Counted from the stretch's first letter, positions 1 through 8,125 are shown. The stretch is 9,676 nt of DNA from Caulobacteraceae bacterium (GCA_013815405.1 JACDGF010000030.1:1-9676), one strand, 5' to 3'. Made by a program: numbers and translations. The notes: generated by a model not told the origin, from the sequence alone.

Positions 1-275
1 CGTTCGGTCAGGTCGGAGACCGCCAGGCGCGGCAGGCTGATCGCTTCGCTGGCCGCCCGCGCCAGGCGCTCGCCGGCGGGGGTCAAGGCGACCTCGCGCG
101 GCAGGCGGTGGAAAAGGGCCTGATCCAGCCGCCGTTCCAGGGCCTTCACCTGCCAGCTGACCGCCGCCTGGGTGATCCCCAGTTCCTCCGCCGCCCGGGT
201 GAAGCTCTTCAGGCGCGCCGCCGCCTCGAACACCCGGACGGCGCTCAGCGGAAGGGTGGCGAGGGGATCCGGCAT
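1..275 (-). CDS. LysR-family transcriptional regulator, GcvA-like (5' part only)
   Basis: This gene encodes the N-terminal DNA-binding part of a LysR-type regulator; the effector-binding domain lies outside the window. Reading from the ATG at 275-273, the 91 visible residues start MPDPLATLPLSAVRVFEAAA and contain the classic winged helix-turn-helix pattern: SFTRAAEELGITQAAVS as the helix-turn-helix, then WQVKALERRL and a wing ending LTPAGERL (about residues 11-75). The 'LxxLxAxRxFEAAARxxSFTRAAEEL' wording is typical of the GcvA/AmpR-like branch. The residue after AAVS is Trp where Arg, Tyr or His is more usual. An AGGGA sequence lies 5 bases before the ATG, which supports this start. The start and its ribosome-binding site lie inside a perfect palindrome at 271-291. 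Target genes are unknown; the divergent small ORFs and cyanophycinase are the obvious candidates by position only. Confidence 0.9.
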   Translation of the reverse strand, partial: MPDPLATLPLSAVRVFEAAARLKSFTRAAEELGITQAAVSWQVKALERRLDQALFHRLPREVALTPAGERLARAASEAISLPRLAVSDLTE

Positions 276-291
276 AAGGGTCCCTTATGCC
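271..291. promoter_or_regulatory. 21-bp perfect palindrome over the LysR start codon
   Basis: Arms GGCATAAGGG and CCCTTATGCC are exact reverse complements separated by one T, giving ten base pairs per arm. On the minus strand the left arm supplies the AGGG of the Shine-Dalgarno and the right arm contains the ATG of the LysR gene. Dyad sites are the usual target of LysR proteins, so an autoregulatory operator is the simplest reading. In RNA the same bases could fold as a 9-bp stem with a 3-base loop that hides the ribosome-binding site and start codon. A further inverted repeat, CCGCT-N8-AGCGG, lies at 305-322. The palindrome is seen directly; its function is inference. Confidence 0.6.
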
Positions 292-372
292 TAGAGCAGG
301 AAAACCGCTTTGTCACGAGCGGCCCCACTGGCGGACATTGCGGGGGCCGGGGCGACAGCAAGGAGACCTGCC

Positions 373-543
373 ATGGAAGAAGTGACGAGGCCCAGGGGCG
401 ATGTTCCCTTCGGCTGGGTGCTGGCGCTGCGGACGTGGCTTTCCCGGCGGGCGGCTCCGCGGCGGGCAGGCGAACCAACGGGGCGGGAAGGTCGCGAACA
501 GCGCCGGCCTTATGTGCCGCTCACACGAGTGGAGAGCTCATGA
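373..543 (+). CDS. small hypothetical basic protein, 56 aa
   Basis: This is an unrecognised small ORF, beginning MEEVTRPRGDVPFGWVLALR and ending LTRVESS. It is listed because a very good Shine-Dalgarno (AAGGAGA, 359-365) stands about seven bases before the ATG. The product is rich in Arg, has one short hydrophobic stretch (FGWVLALRTWL, residues 13-23) and no convincing membrane span or signal peptide. About 70% of codons end in G or C, lower than the strongly GC-ending neighbours, so coding status is uncertain. It reads towards the cyanophycinase and away from the LysR gene, so it may share a leader with the former. An earlier in-frame ATG at 310 lacks a comparable ribosome-binding site. No function is proposed. 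Confidence 0.4.
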   Translation: MEEVTRPRGDVPFGWVLALRTWLSRRAAPRRAGEPTGREGREQRRPYVPLTRVESS

Positions 544-605
544 GCCGCGTTCATGGGTCCAACCGGGTCGACGCGGACTTGGACGCGCCTGATACCGTGC
601 GCTGA
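540..605 (+). CDS. possible 21-aa mini-ORF overlapping the preceding small ORF
   Basis: The ATG overlaps the TGA of the 56-aa ORF in an ATGA arrangement, and GGAGAG (531-536) lies three bases upstream. The product would be MSRVHGSNRVDADLDAPDTVR. Such an overlap is typical of translational coupling, but the ORF is too short for any homology argument and could be chance. It ends 64 bases before the cyanophycinase start. Confidence 0.2.
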   Translation: MSRVHGSNRVDADLDAPDTVR

Positions 606-669
606 TTGCGCTTCGCCGCCTCCTTGGCCCATGATGGCGTTCCCACGCCCGCCGCTGAAGGAGCCCCGT

Positions 670-1698
670 GTGCGCACTCCCCTGACCATCCTCTTCGCCG
701 CCCTGACCGCGGCCTTCGCCGTCCAGTCCGCCCACGCCCAGGCCGCGCCCGACGGCGAGACGACCAATACTGGGAACGGCTGGAAATATTTCCGCCGCGG
801 CAGCCCGGACGACGTGAAGACGCCGACGACCTTCGGCATCCTCTTCGAGGGCGGTGGCACGGACGTGGACGAGGCCTACCGCTGGCTGTGCGCCCACGCC
901 GGCAACGGCGACGTCCTCATCCTGCGCGCGAGCGGAACGCCGGCCTACGATCCCTACATCCAGAGGCTCTGCCCGGGAGTCAACTCGGTCGCCACCCTGA
1001 TCGTCAATCACCGTCGCGCCAGCAACGACCCCTTCGTGCTGGACAAGGTCGCCAAGGCCGAGGCCATCTTCATCTCGGGCGGGAACCAGGCGAACTACGT
1101 CAGGTTTTGGCAGCAGACGCCGCTGAACCACGCCATCGACGTAGCGGCGCGCCGCGGGGTCCCGATCGGCGGGACCAGCGCCGGCAACGCCGTGCTGGCG
1201 CAGTTCGCCTATTCCGCCTTGACCCGGTCGGTCACCTCCCACGAGGCCCTCGCCGACCCGTTCAACTTCCGGATCACCATCGCCAACGGGTTCCTCAACG
1301 TCAGCAGGCTCCTGGACCACACGATCACCGACGACCATTTCGTCACCCGCGACCGGATGGGCCGGCTGGTGGCCTTCCTCGCCCGGATCGGGCATGACCG
1401 CTTCGCGCCCCGGCCCTTCGCCATCGCCACCGACGAGCACACCGCCTTCCTGATGGAGGCCGACGGCAAGGGGAGGATCGTCGGCTCGGGGGCGGCCTAT
1501 TTCGTCAACGCGCCGGGGCGGCCGGAGGTGTGCAAGCCAGAGACGCCCCTGACCTATCGGAACCTGGCGGTCTACAAGCTCACCAAGGGCGGAACCTTCG
1601 ACGTCCGAGGCTGGAGCGGAACGGGCGGGACCGCCTATTCCCTCTCCGCCGTCGACGGTGTCCTGAAATCCACCCAGCCGGGCGGCGAGATCTACTGA
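670..1698 (+). CDS. secreted cyanophycinase (peptidase family S51)
   Basis: Cyanophycinase hydrolyses the storage polymer cyanophycin (multi-L-arginyl-poly-L-aspartate) to beta-Asp-Arg dipeptides. I chose the GTG at 670 because AAGGAG (658-663) lies six bases upstream and it gives a clean signal peptide, MRTPLTILFAALTAAFAVQSAHA, probably cut after AHA; the 342-aa product is then periplasmic or extracellular, as in the bacterial CphE type. The S51 landmarks are all visible: GGNQ (Gln140), the nucleophile motif GGTSAG (Ser170), DDHFVTRDRMGR with His223 and the substrate-pocket arginines 227, 229 and 232, and TDEHT with Glu256. These match the Ser/His/Glu triad and Arg cluster known from Synechocystis CphB; the residue before the His is Asp rather than Gln. 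No cyanophycin synthetase is in the window, so a scavenging role for exogenous polymer is possible but inferred. A hairpin follows the stop codon. Confidence 0.9.
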   Translation: MRTPLTILFAALTAAFAVQSAHAQAAPDGETTNTGNGWKYFRRGSPDDVKTPTTFGILFEGGGTDVDEAYRWLCAHAGNGDVLILRASGTPAYDPYIQRLCPGVNSVATLIVNHRRASNDPFVLDKVAKAEAIFISGGNQANYVRFWQQTPLNHAIDVAARRGVPIGGTSAGNAVLAQFAYSALTRSVTSHEALADPFNFRITIANGFLNVSRLLDHTITDDHFVTRDRMGRLVAFLARIGHDRFAPRPFAIATDEHTAFLMEADGKGRIVGSGAAYFVNAPGRPEVCKPETPLTYRNLAVYKLTKGGTFDVRGWSGTGGTAYSLSAVDGVLKSTQPGGEIY

Positions 1699-1701
1699 GG
1701 T

Positions 1702-1718
1702 AGGCGGGGGCCCCGCCT
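1702..1718 (+). terminator. hairpin just after the cyanophycinase stop codon
   Basis: AGGCGGGG and CCCCGCCT are exact complements around a single G, which folds as a 7-bp GC-rich stem with a 3-base loop, starting four bases after the TGA. There is no T-run, so this is at best a weak or factor-assisted terminator or a 3'-end stabiliser. Confidence 0.4.
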
Positions 1719-1719
1719 C

Positions 1720-1753
1720 GCGCCCCCTCCCCCGTTTCGCATGGGAGGAGGAA
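1720..1753. repeat. short copy of C-rich/G-rich intergenic repeat
   Basis: The element begins with GCGCCCCCTCC (1720-1730) and ends with GGGAGGAGGAA (1743-1753); CCTCCC and GGGAGG form a 6-bp stem around TTTCGCAT-type loop sequence. The same 11-base opening occurs at 8064-8074 in a longer copy. From memory, elements of this style are common between genes in Caulobacterales genomes. The rest of the gap to the next gene (1754-1857) shows nothing I can name. Confidence 0.5.
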
Positions 1754-1857
1754 TCGCGAGACGGCCACCGCGGCGCGTCCATGCTTTGCCCGTCTCTCCG
1801 GAACCCTTCCCGCCCGGCGCGATTGTCGCGGTCCACGCCGCTTCAAGGAACCCCCAC

Positions 1858-2226
1858 ATGTCCGTAATCGACAAGGTCGTCGCCGCCGTCACCCCGCCGG
1901 AGACCGCCGAACAACGCGCCGAAGCGAGGTCCAAGGCCCGGGCCGCCGCAGGTTACGGGGACTGGCTTTCGATGATCCTCGATCACCATCTGCGCCTGGA
2001 AGACGCCTTCGCCGCCGTCAAGTCCGCTCCCGATTCGGCGGCGCGCTTGGTCGCCCAGAAAAAGCTCGGCGTGGTCCTTACCGGAAACGCCATCGCCGAG
2101 GAATCGGTGGTCTATCCCGCCCTCGCCCAGGCCGGGGAAAAGGGCCACGCCGGCATGGGCTACACCGAGCAGGTGGCGGTCAAGATGCAGGTGGTCGCGA
2201 TAGCCGAAGAGCGCCTTCGGCCGTGA
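1858..2226 (+). pseudogene. hemerythrin/HHE-domain protein, truncated at its 3' half
   Basis: The reading frame starts at an ATG with AAGGA (1845-1849) eight bases upstream and gives 122 residues, MSVIDKVVAAVTPPETAEQR onwards. The N-terminal half looks like a bacterial HHE protein: GDWLSMILDHH (His43, His44) followed by a helix, then TGNAIAEESVVYPAL (residues 75-89). HHE proteins bind a di-iron or other metal site between four helices. After VKMQ (ending residue 111, base 2190) the family-like sequence stops and the frame runs into VVAIAEERLRP before a TGA. That tail is antisense to the facing gene. The second helix pair and its His ligands are therefore missing, and Asn77 stands where related proteins, as I recall them, have His. 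Probably not functional; a short folded product cannot be excluded. Confidence 0.7.
2188..2203. other. deletion junction joining the 3' ends of two convergent genes
   Basis: Plus-strand family-like hemerythrin sequence ends with the Gln codon at 2188-2190. Minus-strand MBL-like sequence ends with Leu-Ser codons at 2203-2198. Nothing but these two coding remnants lies here, and no insertion sequence ends or target duplication are visible. A single deletion of everything between, or a chimeric assembly, explains both truncations. Confidence 0.6.
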
Positions 2227-2370
2227 CGAAGTCCGGATAGAGCCAGGGCGTCGCCGCCAGGGCCTCGGGCCGAGCTTCCTCGAGGAACGGGCGGCGCTCG
2301 TCATAGGCGACGGGCAGTTCCATCTCGACGATGCGGGGATCGTCACCGCCCCGACTTTCCAGGCGAGCAT
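2198..2370 (-). pseudogene. MBL-fold metallo-hydrolase remnant, frameshifted and truncated
   Basis: A perfect AGGAGG (2382-2377) precedes the ATG at 2370, six bases away, so the start is well marked. The frame opens MLAWKVGAVTI, then at a run of four C on the minus strand (2338-2335) the sequence continues sensibly only in another frame: RIVEMELPVAYDERRPFLEE, followed by EALAATPWLYPDFVTAEGALRLS. Joined, this is the N-terminus of a quorum-quenching-lactonase-like MBL hydrolase ('KVGxVTITRIVE...WLYPDFVTxEGxLxLS'), where next would come the core strand and the HxHxDH zinc motif. Those are absent: after Leu-Ser the frame enters the facing hemerythrin remnant and stops at 2180. The gene begins ten bases after the acs stop, so it was probably co-transcribed and coupled with acs. 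Dead on two counts. Confidence 0.65.
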
Positions 2371-2380
2371 GACGCGCCTC

Positions 2381-4321
<1,941 letters not shown>

Positions 4322-4623
4322 GAGGTCATGTCCTGATCTTCGCTCGGCTTCGAACTATGCGGATGATTTGCCTCGAAATCCAGGCGGGCCGGGGCCATTG
4401 GCGCCACAGACATAGGAACGCAAGACCGGACCCCGCCATCTGCTGCGTTGGTCCACCTGGCGGCAGCAGGGGCGCACGGGCCTTGTGGGCGGAGACGGGA
4501 GTGGGTGCGGCCACACATTCTCTCCAGGCTCGGAATGTCCGATTCAACTCGGCGCGCTAGTGACATGCCGGTCCAGATGCTGAAGTTGATGCGCCTTGCC
4601 TCGTCCCTCGGAGACTCCCGCCC
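4322..4623. promoter_or_regulatory. divergent acs/thiolase intergenic region
   Basis: About 300 bases separate the two divergent starts, so the promoters of both genes should lie here. I cannot assign convincing -35/-10 boxes. An 8-base palindrome TGGCGCCA sits near 4400. Two overlapping small ORFs touch the flanking starts (minus strand 4566-4318 ends in a GTGA overlap with acs; plus strand 4565-4627 ends in an ATGA overlap with the thiolase) but neither has a good ribosome-binding site or protein-like composition. Nothing else was recognised. Confidence 0.4.
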
Positions 4624-5820
4624 ATGAAGCGCGCCGCCATCGTCTCGCCGATCCGCACGCCGGTGGGCAAGTTCCTGGGCGCCCTTAGCCCCTTGAGCGC
4701 CGGCGATCTGGGGGCGGCCGTCCTGCGCGCCCTGGTGGAGCGGACGGGCCTCGATGCGGAGCGGATCGACGAGGTGATCCTAGCCCAGGGCTACGCCAAC
4801 GGCGAGGCGCCCTGCGTCGCGCGCTGGTCGGCCCTGGCCGCTGGGTTTCCGATCGGGGTTCCGGGATATCAGCTCGACCGGCGCTGCGGCGGCGGGCTGC
4901 AGGCGGTGATCGACGCGGCGATGATGGTCCAGACCGAGGCCGCCGACGTGGTCGTCGCCGGCGGGGTCGAGAGCATGAGCAACGCCGAATACTACACCAC
5001 CGACATGCGCGGCGGGGCGCGGGCCGGCTCGGTGACCCTGCATGACCGCCTCGCCCGCGGCCGGGTGATGTCCCAGCCGATCGCCCGCTTCGGGGTGATC
5101 TCCGGGATGATCGAGACCGCCGACAACCTGGCCCGGGACTACGCGATTTCCCGCGAAGCCTGCGACGCGTACGCCGCCGCCAGCCACCAACGCGCCACCG
5201 CGGCCTGGGCGGCGGGTCGGTTCGACGACGAGGTGGTCCCGGTGGCCGTTCCCCAGAAACGCGGCGAACCGGTGGTCTTCGCCCGCGACGAGGGGGTGCG
5301 GGCGGACGCCACGGCCGAGAGCTTGGCGGCCCTCAAGCCCCTGGAGGCGGGCGGCGTGGTCACCGCCGGCAACGCCAGCCAGCAGAACGATGCCGCCGCC
5401 GCCTGCCTGGTGGTCGCCGAGGACAGGTTGGCCGAACTGAATCTCGAGCCGATGGGCTGGTTCGCCGGCTGGGCGGCGGCGGGGTGCGAGCCCTCGCGGA
5501 TGGGCATCGGCCCCGCGCCGGCCGTGGCGCGCCTGTTCGCCCGCACGGGCCTTGGCTGGGACGACATCGACCTGGTGGAGCTCAACGAAGCCTTCGCCCC
5601 CCAGGTGCTGGCGGTGCTGAAAGCCTGGGGCTGGGACGAGCGCGACCGGCTCAACGTCAACGGCTCGGGCATATCCCTGGGCCATCCCATCGGCGCCACC
5701 GGCGGGCGCATCCTCGCCACCCTCCTGCGCGAGCTGAAACGCCGGGGGGGTCGCTACGGCCTGGAGACCATGTGCATCGGCGGCGGCCAGGGGATCGCGG
5801 CGGTGTTCGAAGCGGCGTAA
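4624..5820 (+). CDS. thiolase, acetyl-CoA C-acetyltransferase/acyltransferase
   Basis: Thiolases join two acyl-CoAs or cleave 3-ketoacyl-CoA with CoA. The 398-residue protein has normal length and every catalytic landmark: acylated Cys88 in DRRCGGGLQA, NEAFA (321-325), His354 in GHPIGATG, and the proton-transfer Cys384 in CIGGGQG. The cysteine context CGGG differs from the commoner CSSG; this, with LAQGYANGEAPCVARWSAL and NAEYYTTDMRGGAR, marks a subgroup usually annotated simply as acetyl-CoA C-acetyltransferase. Whether it acts in fatty-acid or aromatic degradation or in acetoacetyl-CoA formation cannot be told from sequence. GGAG (4610-4613) lies ten bases before the ATG. It is divergent from acs and followed after 34 bases by a DUF1003 gene, so acetyl-CoA metabolism is a shared theme. 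Confidence 0.93.
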   Translation: MKRAAIVSPIRTPVGKFLGALSPLSAGDLGAAVLRALVERTGLDAERIDEVILAQGYANGEAPCVARWSALAAGFPIGVPGYQLDRRCGGGLQAVIDAAMMVQTEAADVVVAGGVESMSNAEYYTTDMRGGARAGSVTLHDRLARGRVMSQPIARFGVISGMIETADNLARDYAISREACDAYAAASHQRATAAWAAGRFDDEVVPVAVPQKRGEPVVFARDEGVRADATAESLAALKPLEAGGVVTAGNASQQNDAAAACLVVAEDRLAELNLEPMGWFAGWAAAGCEPSRMGIGPAPAVARLFARTGLGWDDIDLVELNEAFAPQVLAVLKAWGWDERDRLNVNGSGISLGHPIGATGGRILATLLRELKRRGGRYGLETMCIGGGQGIAAVFEAA

Positions 5821-5854
5821 GGGGGCGGCCGATCAGGCCCTTCAGGAGGACTCG

Positions 5855-6376
5855 ATGGAATTCGCCGCGACCATGGAAACCGGTTTCCACGACGCCGAGG
5901 TGCGATTGCTGGACGAACTGAGGCGGCTGCGGCGCGGCGCGCGTTCGGCCACGGCGAAACCCACACGGGGACAACCCCGGCTTACCCCGGGTCAGCGGAT
6001 CGCCGACCGGGTGGCGGCGACCATGGGGTCGTGGCCGTTCATCATCGCCCAGTCGACCTTGCTGGCGGCCTGGATCATCCTGAACGTCACCGCCTTCGTG
6101 CAACGGTGGGACCCGTATCCCTTCATCCTGCTCAACCTGGCGCTCTCATTCCAGGCGGCCTATGCGGCGCCCTTCATCATGATGAGCCAGAACCGTCAGC
6201 AGGACATCGACCGGCAGGCCGCCGAGACCGACCACGGCGTCAACATCAAGGCGGAACTCGAGATAGAGCTGCTCCATCAGAAGGTCGACGAACTGCGCGA
6301 GAAGGAGGTTCTGGCCTTGACCGAGGCTATCGGACGCCTGACAGAGGCGTTCGAGCGATCGAGAAATCGTGCCTGA
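5855..6376 (+). CDS. DUF1003 family inner-membrane protein
   Basis: This 173-residue protein belongs to the uncharacterised DUF1003 family. The core is clear: LTPGQRIADRVAATMGSWPF, first membrane segment about residues 60-82, the family signature WDPYPFILLNLALS, second membrane segment about 88-110, then APFIMMSQNRQQDIDRQAAE, and the cytoplasmic tail VNIKAELEIELLHQKVDELR, which should form an amphipathic helix or coiled coil (about 128-170). The N-terminal 45 residues are basic and variable. AGGAGG (5844-5849) lies five bases before the ATG. It sits between a thiolase and a type II NADH dehydrogenase and overlaps the latter by eight bases, which suggests co-translation with it. No molecular function is established for the family as far as I know. 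Confidence 0.9.
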   Translation: MEFAATMETGFHDAEVRLLDELRRLRRGARSATAKPTRGQPRLTPGQRIADRVAATMGSWPFIIAQSTLLAAWIILNVTAFVQRWDPYPFILLNLALSFQAAYAAPFIMMSQNRQQDIDRQAAETDHGVNIKAELEIELLHQKVDELREKEVLALTEAIGRLTEAFERSRNRA

Positions 6377-7634
6377 CCCAGATCAAGCGCCCGCCAGCCG
6401 CCCCCGCGTGGTGGTGATCGGCGGGGGGTTCGGCGGGCTGGAAGCGGCCCGGGCGCTGGCCGGCGCGCCCGTCGCCATTACCCTCATCGACCGGCAGAAC
6501 CACCACACCTTCCAGCCCCTGCTCTATCAGGTCGCCACCGCCGCCCTCTCGCCCGCCGACATCGCTTGGCCGATCCGCGGGCTGCTGGGACGCCAGGCGA
6601 ACGTGAGGGTGGTGATGGCGACGGTGACGGGCGTCGACACCCAGAAGCGCGAGGTCCTGGCCGAGGGGATCACCGTGCCCTACGACTTTCTGGTCGTCGC
6701 CACCGGCGCGCGGCCGTCCTATTTCGGGCATGACGACTGGGCGGCGGCGGCGCCGGAACTCAAGCGGATCGAGGACGCCACGCGCATCCGCCAGCGGCTC
6801 CTGCTGGCCTTCGAGCGCGCCGAGCTGATCGCCGATCCCGCCGAGCAGAAGCGGCTGCTGACCTTCGTGGTGGTCGGCGGCGGCCCCACGGGGGTCGAAC
6901 TGGCCGGAGCGATCGCCGAGGTGGCCCGCGAGGCGCTGCCGCGAAACTTCAGCCGCATCGACCCGCGCACGGCCCGCGTGGTGCTCATCGAAGCAGGCCC
7001 GCGGCTGCTGGCCGCCTTCGCTGAGATGTTGAGCGCCTATGCGCGCCGCGCCCTCGAGCGGATGGGGGTGGAGGTGATGACCGGAGCGGCGGTGACGGGG
7101 TGCGACGCCGGCGGCGTCGACCTCGCGTCCGGGAGGATCGAGGCGGGCACGGTGGTGTGGGCCGCGGGTGTGCGCGCCTCGCCCGCCGCCGACTGGCTGG
7201 ACGCGCCGCATGACGGCGCCGGCCGGGTGAAGGTGGCGCCCGATCTCTCGGTCCCCGGCATGCCGGAGGTTTTCGTGATCGGGGACACCGCGACCATCGT
7301 GGGCCGCAAGGGCCGCCCGGTCCCCGGCCTCGCCGCCGCCGCCAAGCAGATGGGCCACTATGTCGGGGCCCTGATCGCCGCGCGCGTGAAGGGCGCGCCG
7401 CCGCCGCCGCCGTTCCGCTACCGGAACTTCGGGGACCTGGCCACGGTCGGGCGCAACGCCGCCGTGGTCGACTTCGGCACATTGCATCTGACCGGGCTGA
7501 TCGGTTGGCTGTTCTGGAGCGCGATCCACATCTATTTCCTGATCGGGCTGCGCAACCGCCTGGTCGTGGCGCTCACCTGGCTGTGGAGCTACCTAACCTT
7601 GCAGCGCAGCGCCCGGCTGATCGTCGATCCTTGA
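6369..7634 (+). CDS. ndh: type II NADH:quinone oxidoreductase (NDH-2)
   Basis: NDH-2 passes electrons from NADH through FAD to membrane quinone without pumping protons. The 421-residue protein has the two-dinucleotide-fold plan: FAD site VVVIGGGFGGLEAA (14-27), NHHTFQPLLYQVATAAL after the first fold, ATGARPSYFG (111-120), NADH site FVVVGGGPTGVELAGA (166-181), second FAD contact VFVIGDTA (301-308) and the quinone-side segment AAAAKQMGHYVG (322-333). The C-terminus, residues about 377-421, is hydrophobic and amphipathic (LIGWLFWSAIHIYFLIGLRN) and anchors the enzyme to the membrane. The GTG start at 6369 overlaps the DUF1003 stop by eight bases; no strong ribosome-binding site is visible, so translation probably depends on coupling. 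It would reoxidise NADH from acyl-CoA oxidation, an inference from context. Confidence 0.93.
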   Translation: MPDPDQAPASRPRVVVIGGGFGGLEAARALAGAPVAITLIDRQNHHTFQPLLYQVATAALSPADIAWPIRGLLGRQANVRVVMATVTGVDTQKREVLAEGITVPYDFLVVATGARPSYFGHDDWAAAAPELKRIEDATRIRQRLLLAFERAELIADPAEQKRLLTFVVVGGGPTGVELAGAIAEVAREALPRNFSRIDPRTARVVLIEAGPRLLAAFAEMLSAYARRALERMGVEVMTGAAVTGCDAGGVDLASGRIEAGTVVWAAGVRASPAADWLDAPHDGAGRVKVAPDLSVPGMPEVFVIGDTATIVGRKGRPVPGLAAAAKQMGHYVGALIAARVKGAPPPPPFRYRNFGDLATVGRNAAVVDFGTLHLTGLIGWLFWSAIHIYFLIGLRNRLVVALTWLWSYLTLQRSARLIVDP

Positions 7635-7635
7635 G

Positions 7636-7658
7636 GCTCGAAGCGCGGCCCGGCGAGC
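7636..7658 (+). terminator. weak hairpin after ndh
   Basis: GCTCG (7636-7640) and CGAGC (7654-7658) pair around a GC-rich 13-base loop immediately after the ndh stop codon. There is no T-run. It is placed where the thiolase-DUF1003-ndh unit should end, but the stem is short. Confidence 0.25.
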
Positions 7659-7720
7659 TTGCCTGACGCCCTGATTTCGGGTTTGAGGGGCGGCGAATTT
7701 CCCATGTACCGAAAGGCCCC

Positions 7721-8050
7721 ATGAAAGACCCGTTGAAAACCGGCTACGCTGATCGGCTCGCCGCCGCCGCCGAGGCCAAGAAGGCGCTGGTGGCCAAGCT
7801 CAAGCCCAAACCCATGGTCGCCGCGCCGGTGTTCGAGAGCCGCGAAGCGATCCGGGAACGCGAACTCGCCGCCGTCCGCGAGGCCCGCGCCGAGGCCAAG
7901 GAGATCGCGCGCCAGGCCGCCCTGGCCGCCGAGGAAGCCGCGCTGGAAGCCAAGCGCGGCGACCGCAAGGAGCGCAAGGCCCTGACCAAGGCCGAGCAGA
8001 AAGCCAAGCGCGACGCCAAGTACGCCGCGCGCAAGGCGGGGCGGAAGTAG
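7721..8050 (+). CDS. DUF6481 family small Ala/Lys/Glu-rich protein
   Basis: The 109-residue product is almost wholly Ala, Lys, Glu and Arg, beginning MKDPLKTGYADRLAAAAEAK and continuing with a long charged helix (about 45-105). The opening 'LxxRLxxAAEAKKAxxxKxKxKP' pattern and the following EREL-AAVREARAEAKE helix match what I know of DUF6481, a family of unknown function common in Alphaproteobacteria. No membrane segment or signal peptide is seen; a basic coiled coil that binds nucleic acid is possible but unproven. AAAGG (7712-7716) lies four bases before the ATG. It is separated from ndh by 86 bases and from the nitrile hydratase genes by the repeat at 8064-8117, so it is probably its own unit. 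Confidence 0.8.
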   Translation: MKDPLKTGYADRLAAAAEAKKALVAKLKPKPMVAAPVFESREAIRERELAAVREARAEAKEIARQAALAAEEAALEAKRGDRKERKALTKAEQKAKRDAKYAARKAGRK

Positions 8051-8063
8051 GGCTTTTGGACTT

Positions 8064-8117
8064 GCGCCCCCTCCACCCCTTCGGGGTCCCCCTCCGCCGC
8101 GAAGAGGCGGGGGAGGA
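8064..8117. repeat. long copy of C-rich/G-rich intergenic repeat with two hairpins
   Basis: The element starts with GCGCCCCCTCC, identical to 1720-1730. A first hairpin has arms ACCCC and GGGGT around TTC (8075-8087). A second pairs CCTCCGCC-type sequence (8088-8098) with GGCGGGGGAGG (8106-8116) around GCGAAGA, eight consecutive pairs including one G-U, then a mismatch and two more pairs. The GGGAGG at the end is also the Shine-Dalgarno of the next gene. I recall similar elements from Caulobacterales intergenic regions; copy number here cannot be known from one window. Confidence 0.6.
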
Positions 8118-8125
8118 TTGAGCGC

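Noticed and set aside
291..322. Sequence CTAGAGCAGGAAAACCGCTTT resembling part of rhizobial-type dispersed repeats
   Set aside because: Only a short partial resemblance from memory and no second copy in the window.
553..669. N-terminal extension of the cyanophycinase frame starting at ATG 553, 631 or 634
   Set aside because: The GTG at 670 has AAGGAG at proper spacing and begins a proper signal peptide; the extension would bury that signal and has no ribosome-binding site.
1800..1825. GGAAC followed after 16-17 bases by GATT, resembling an EcfG general-stress promoter before the hemerythrin gene
   Set aside because: The -35 element fits but the -10 CGTT is matched at only two of four positions; too weak to annotate.
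538..1836. Long minus-strand open frame opposite the cyanophycinase
   Set aside because: A GC-rich antisense shadow; its translation is low-complexity Gly/Arg/Asp/Val with no domain, while the plus strand is a clear S51 peptidase.
4565..4627. 20-codon leader-like ORF ending in an ATGA overlap with the thiolase start
   Set aside because: There is no Shine-Dalgarno before its ATG and the thiolase has its own GGAG; no attenuation structure was seen.
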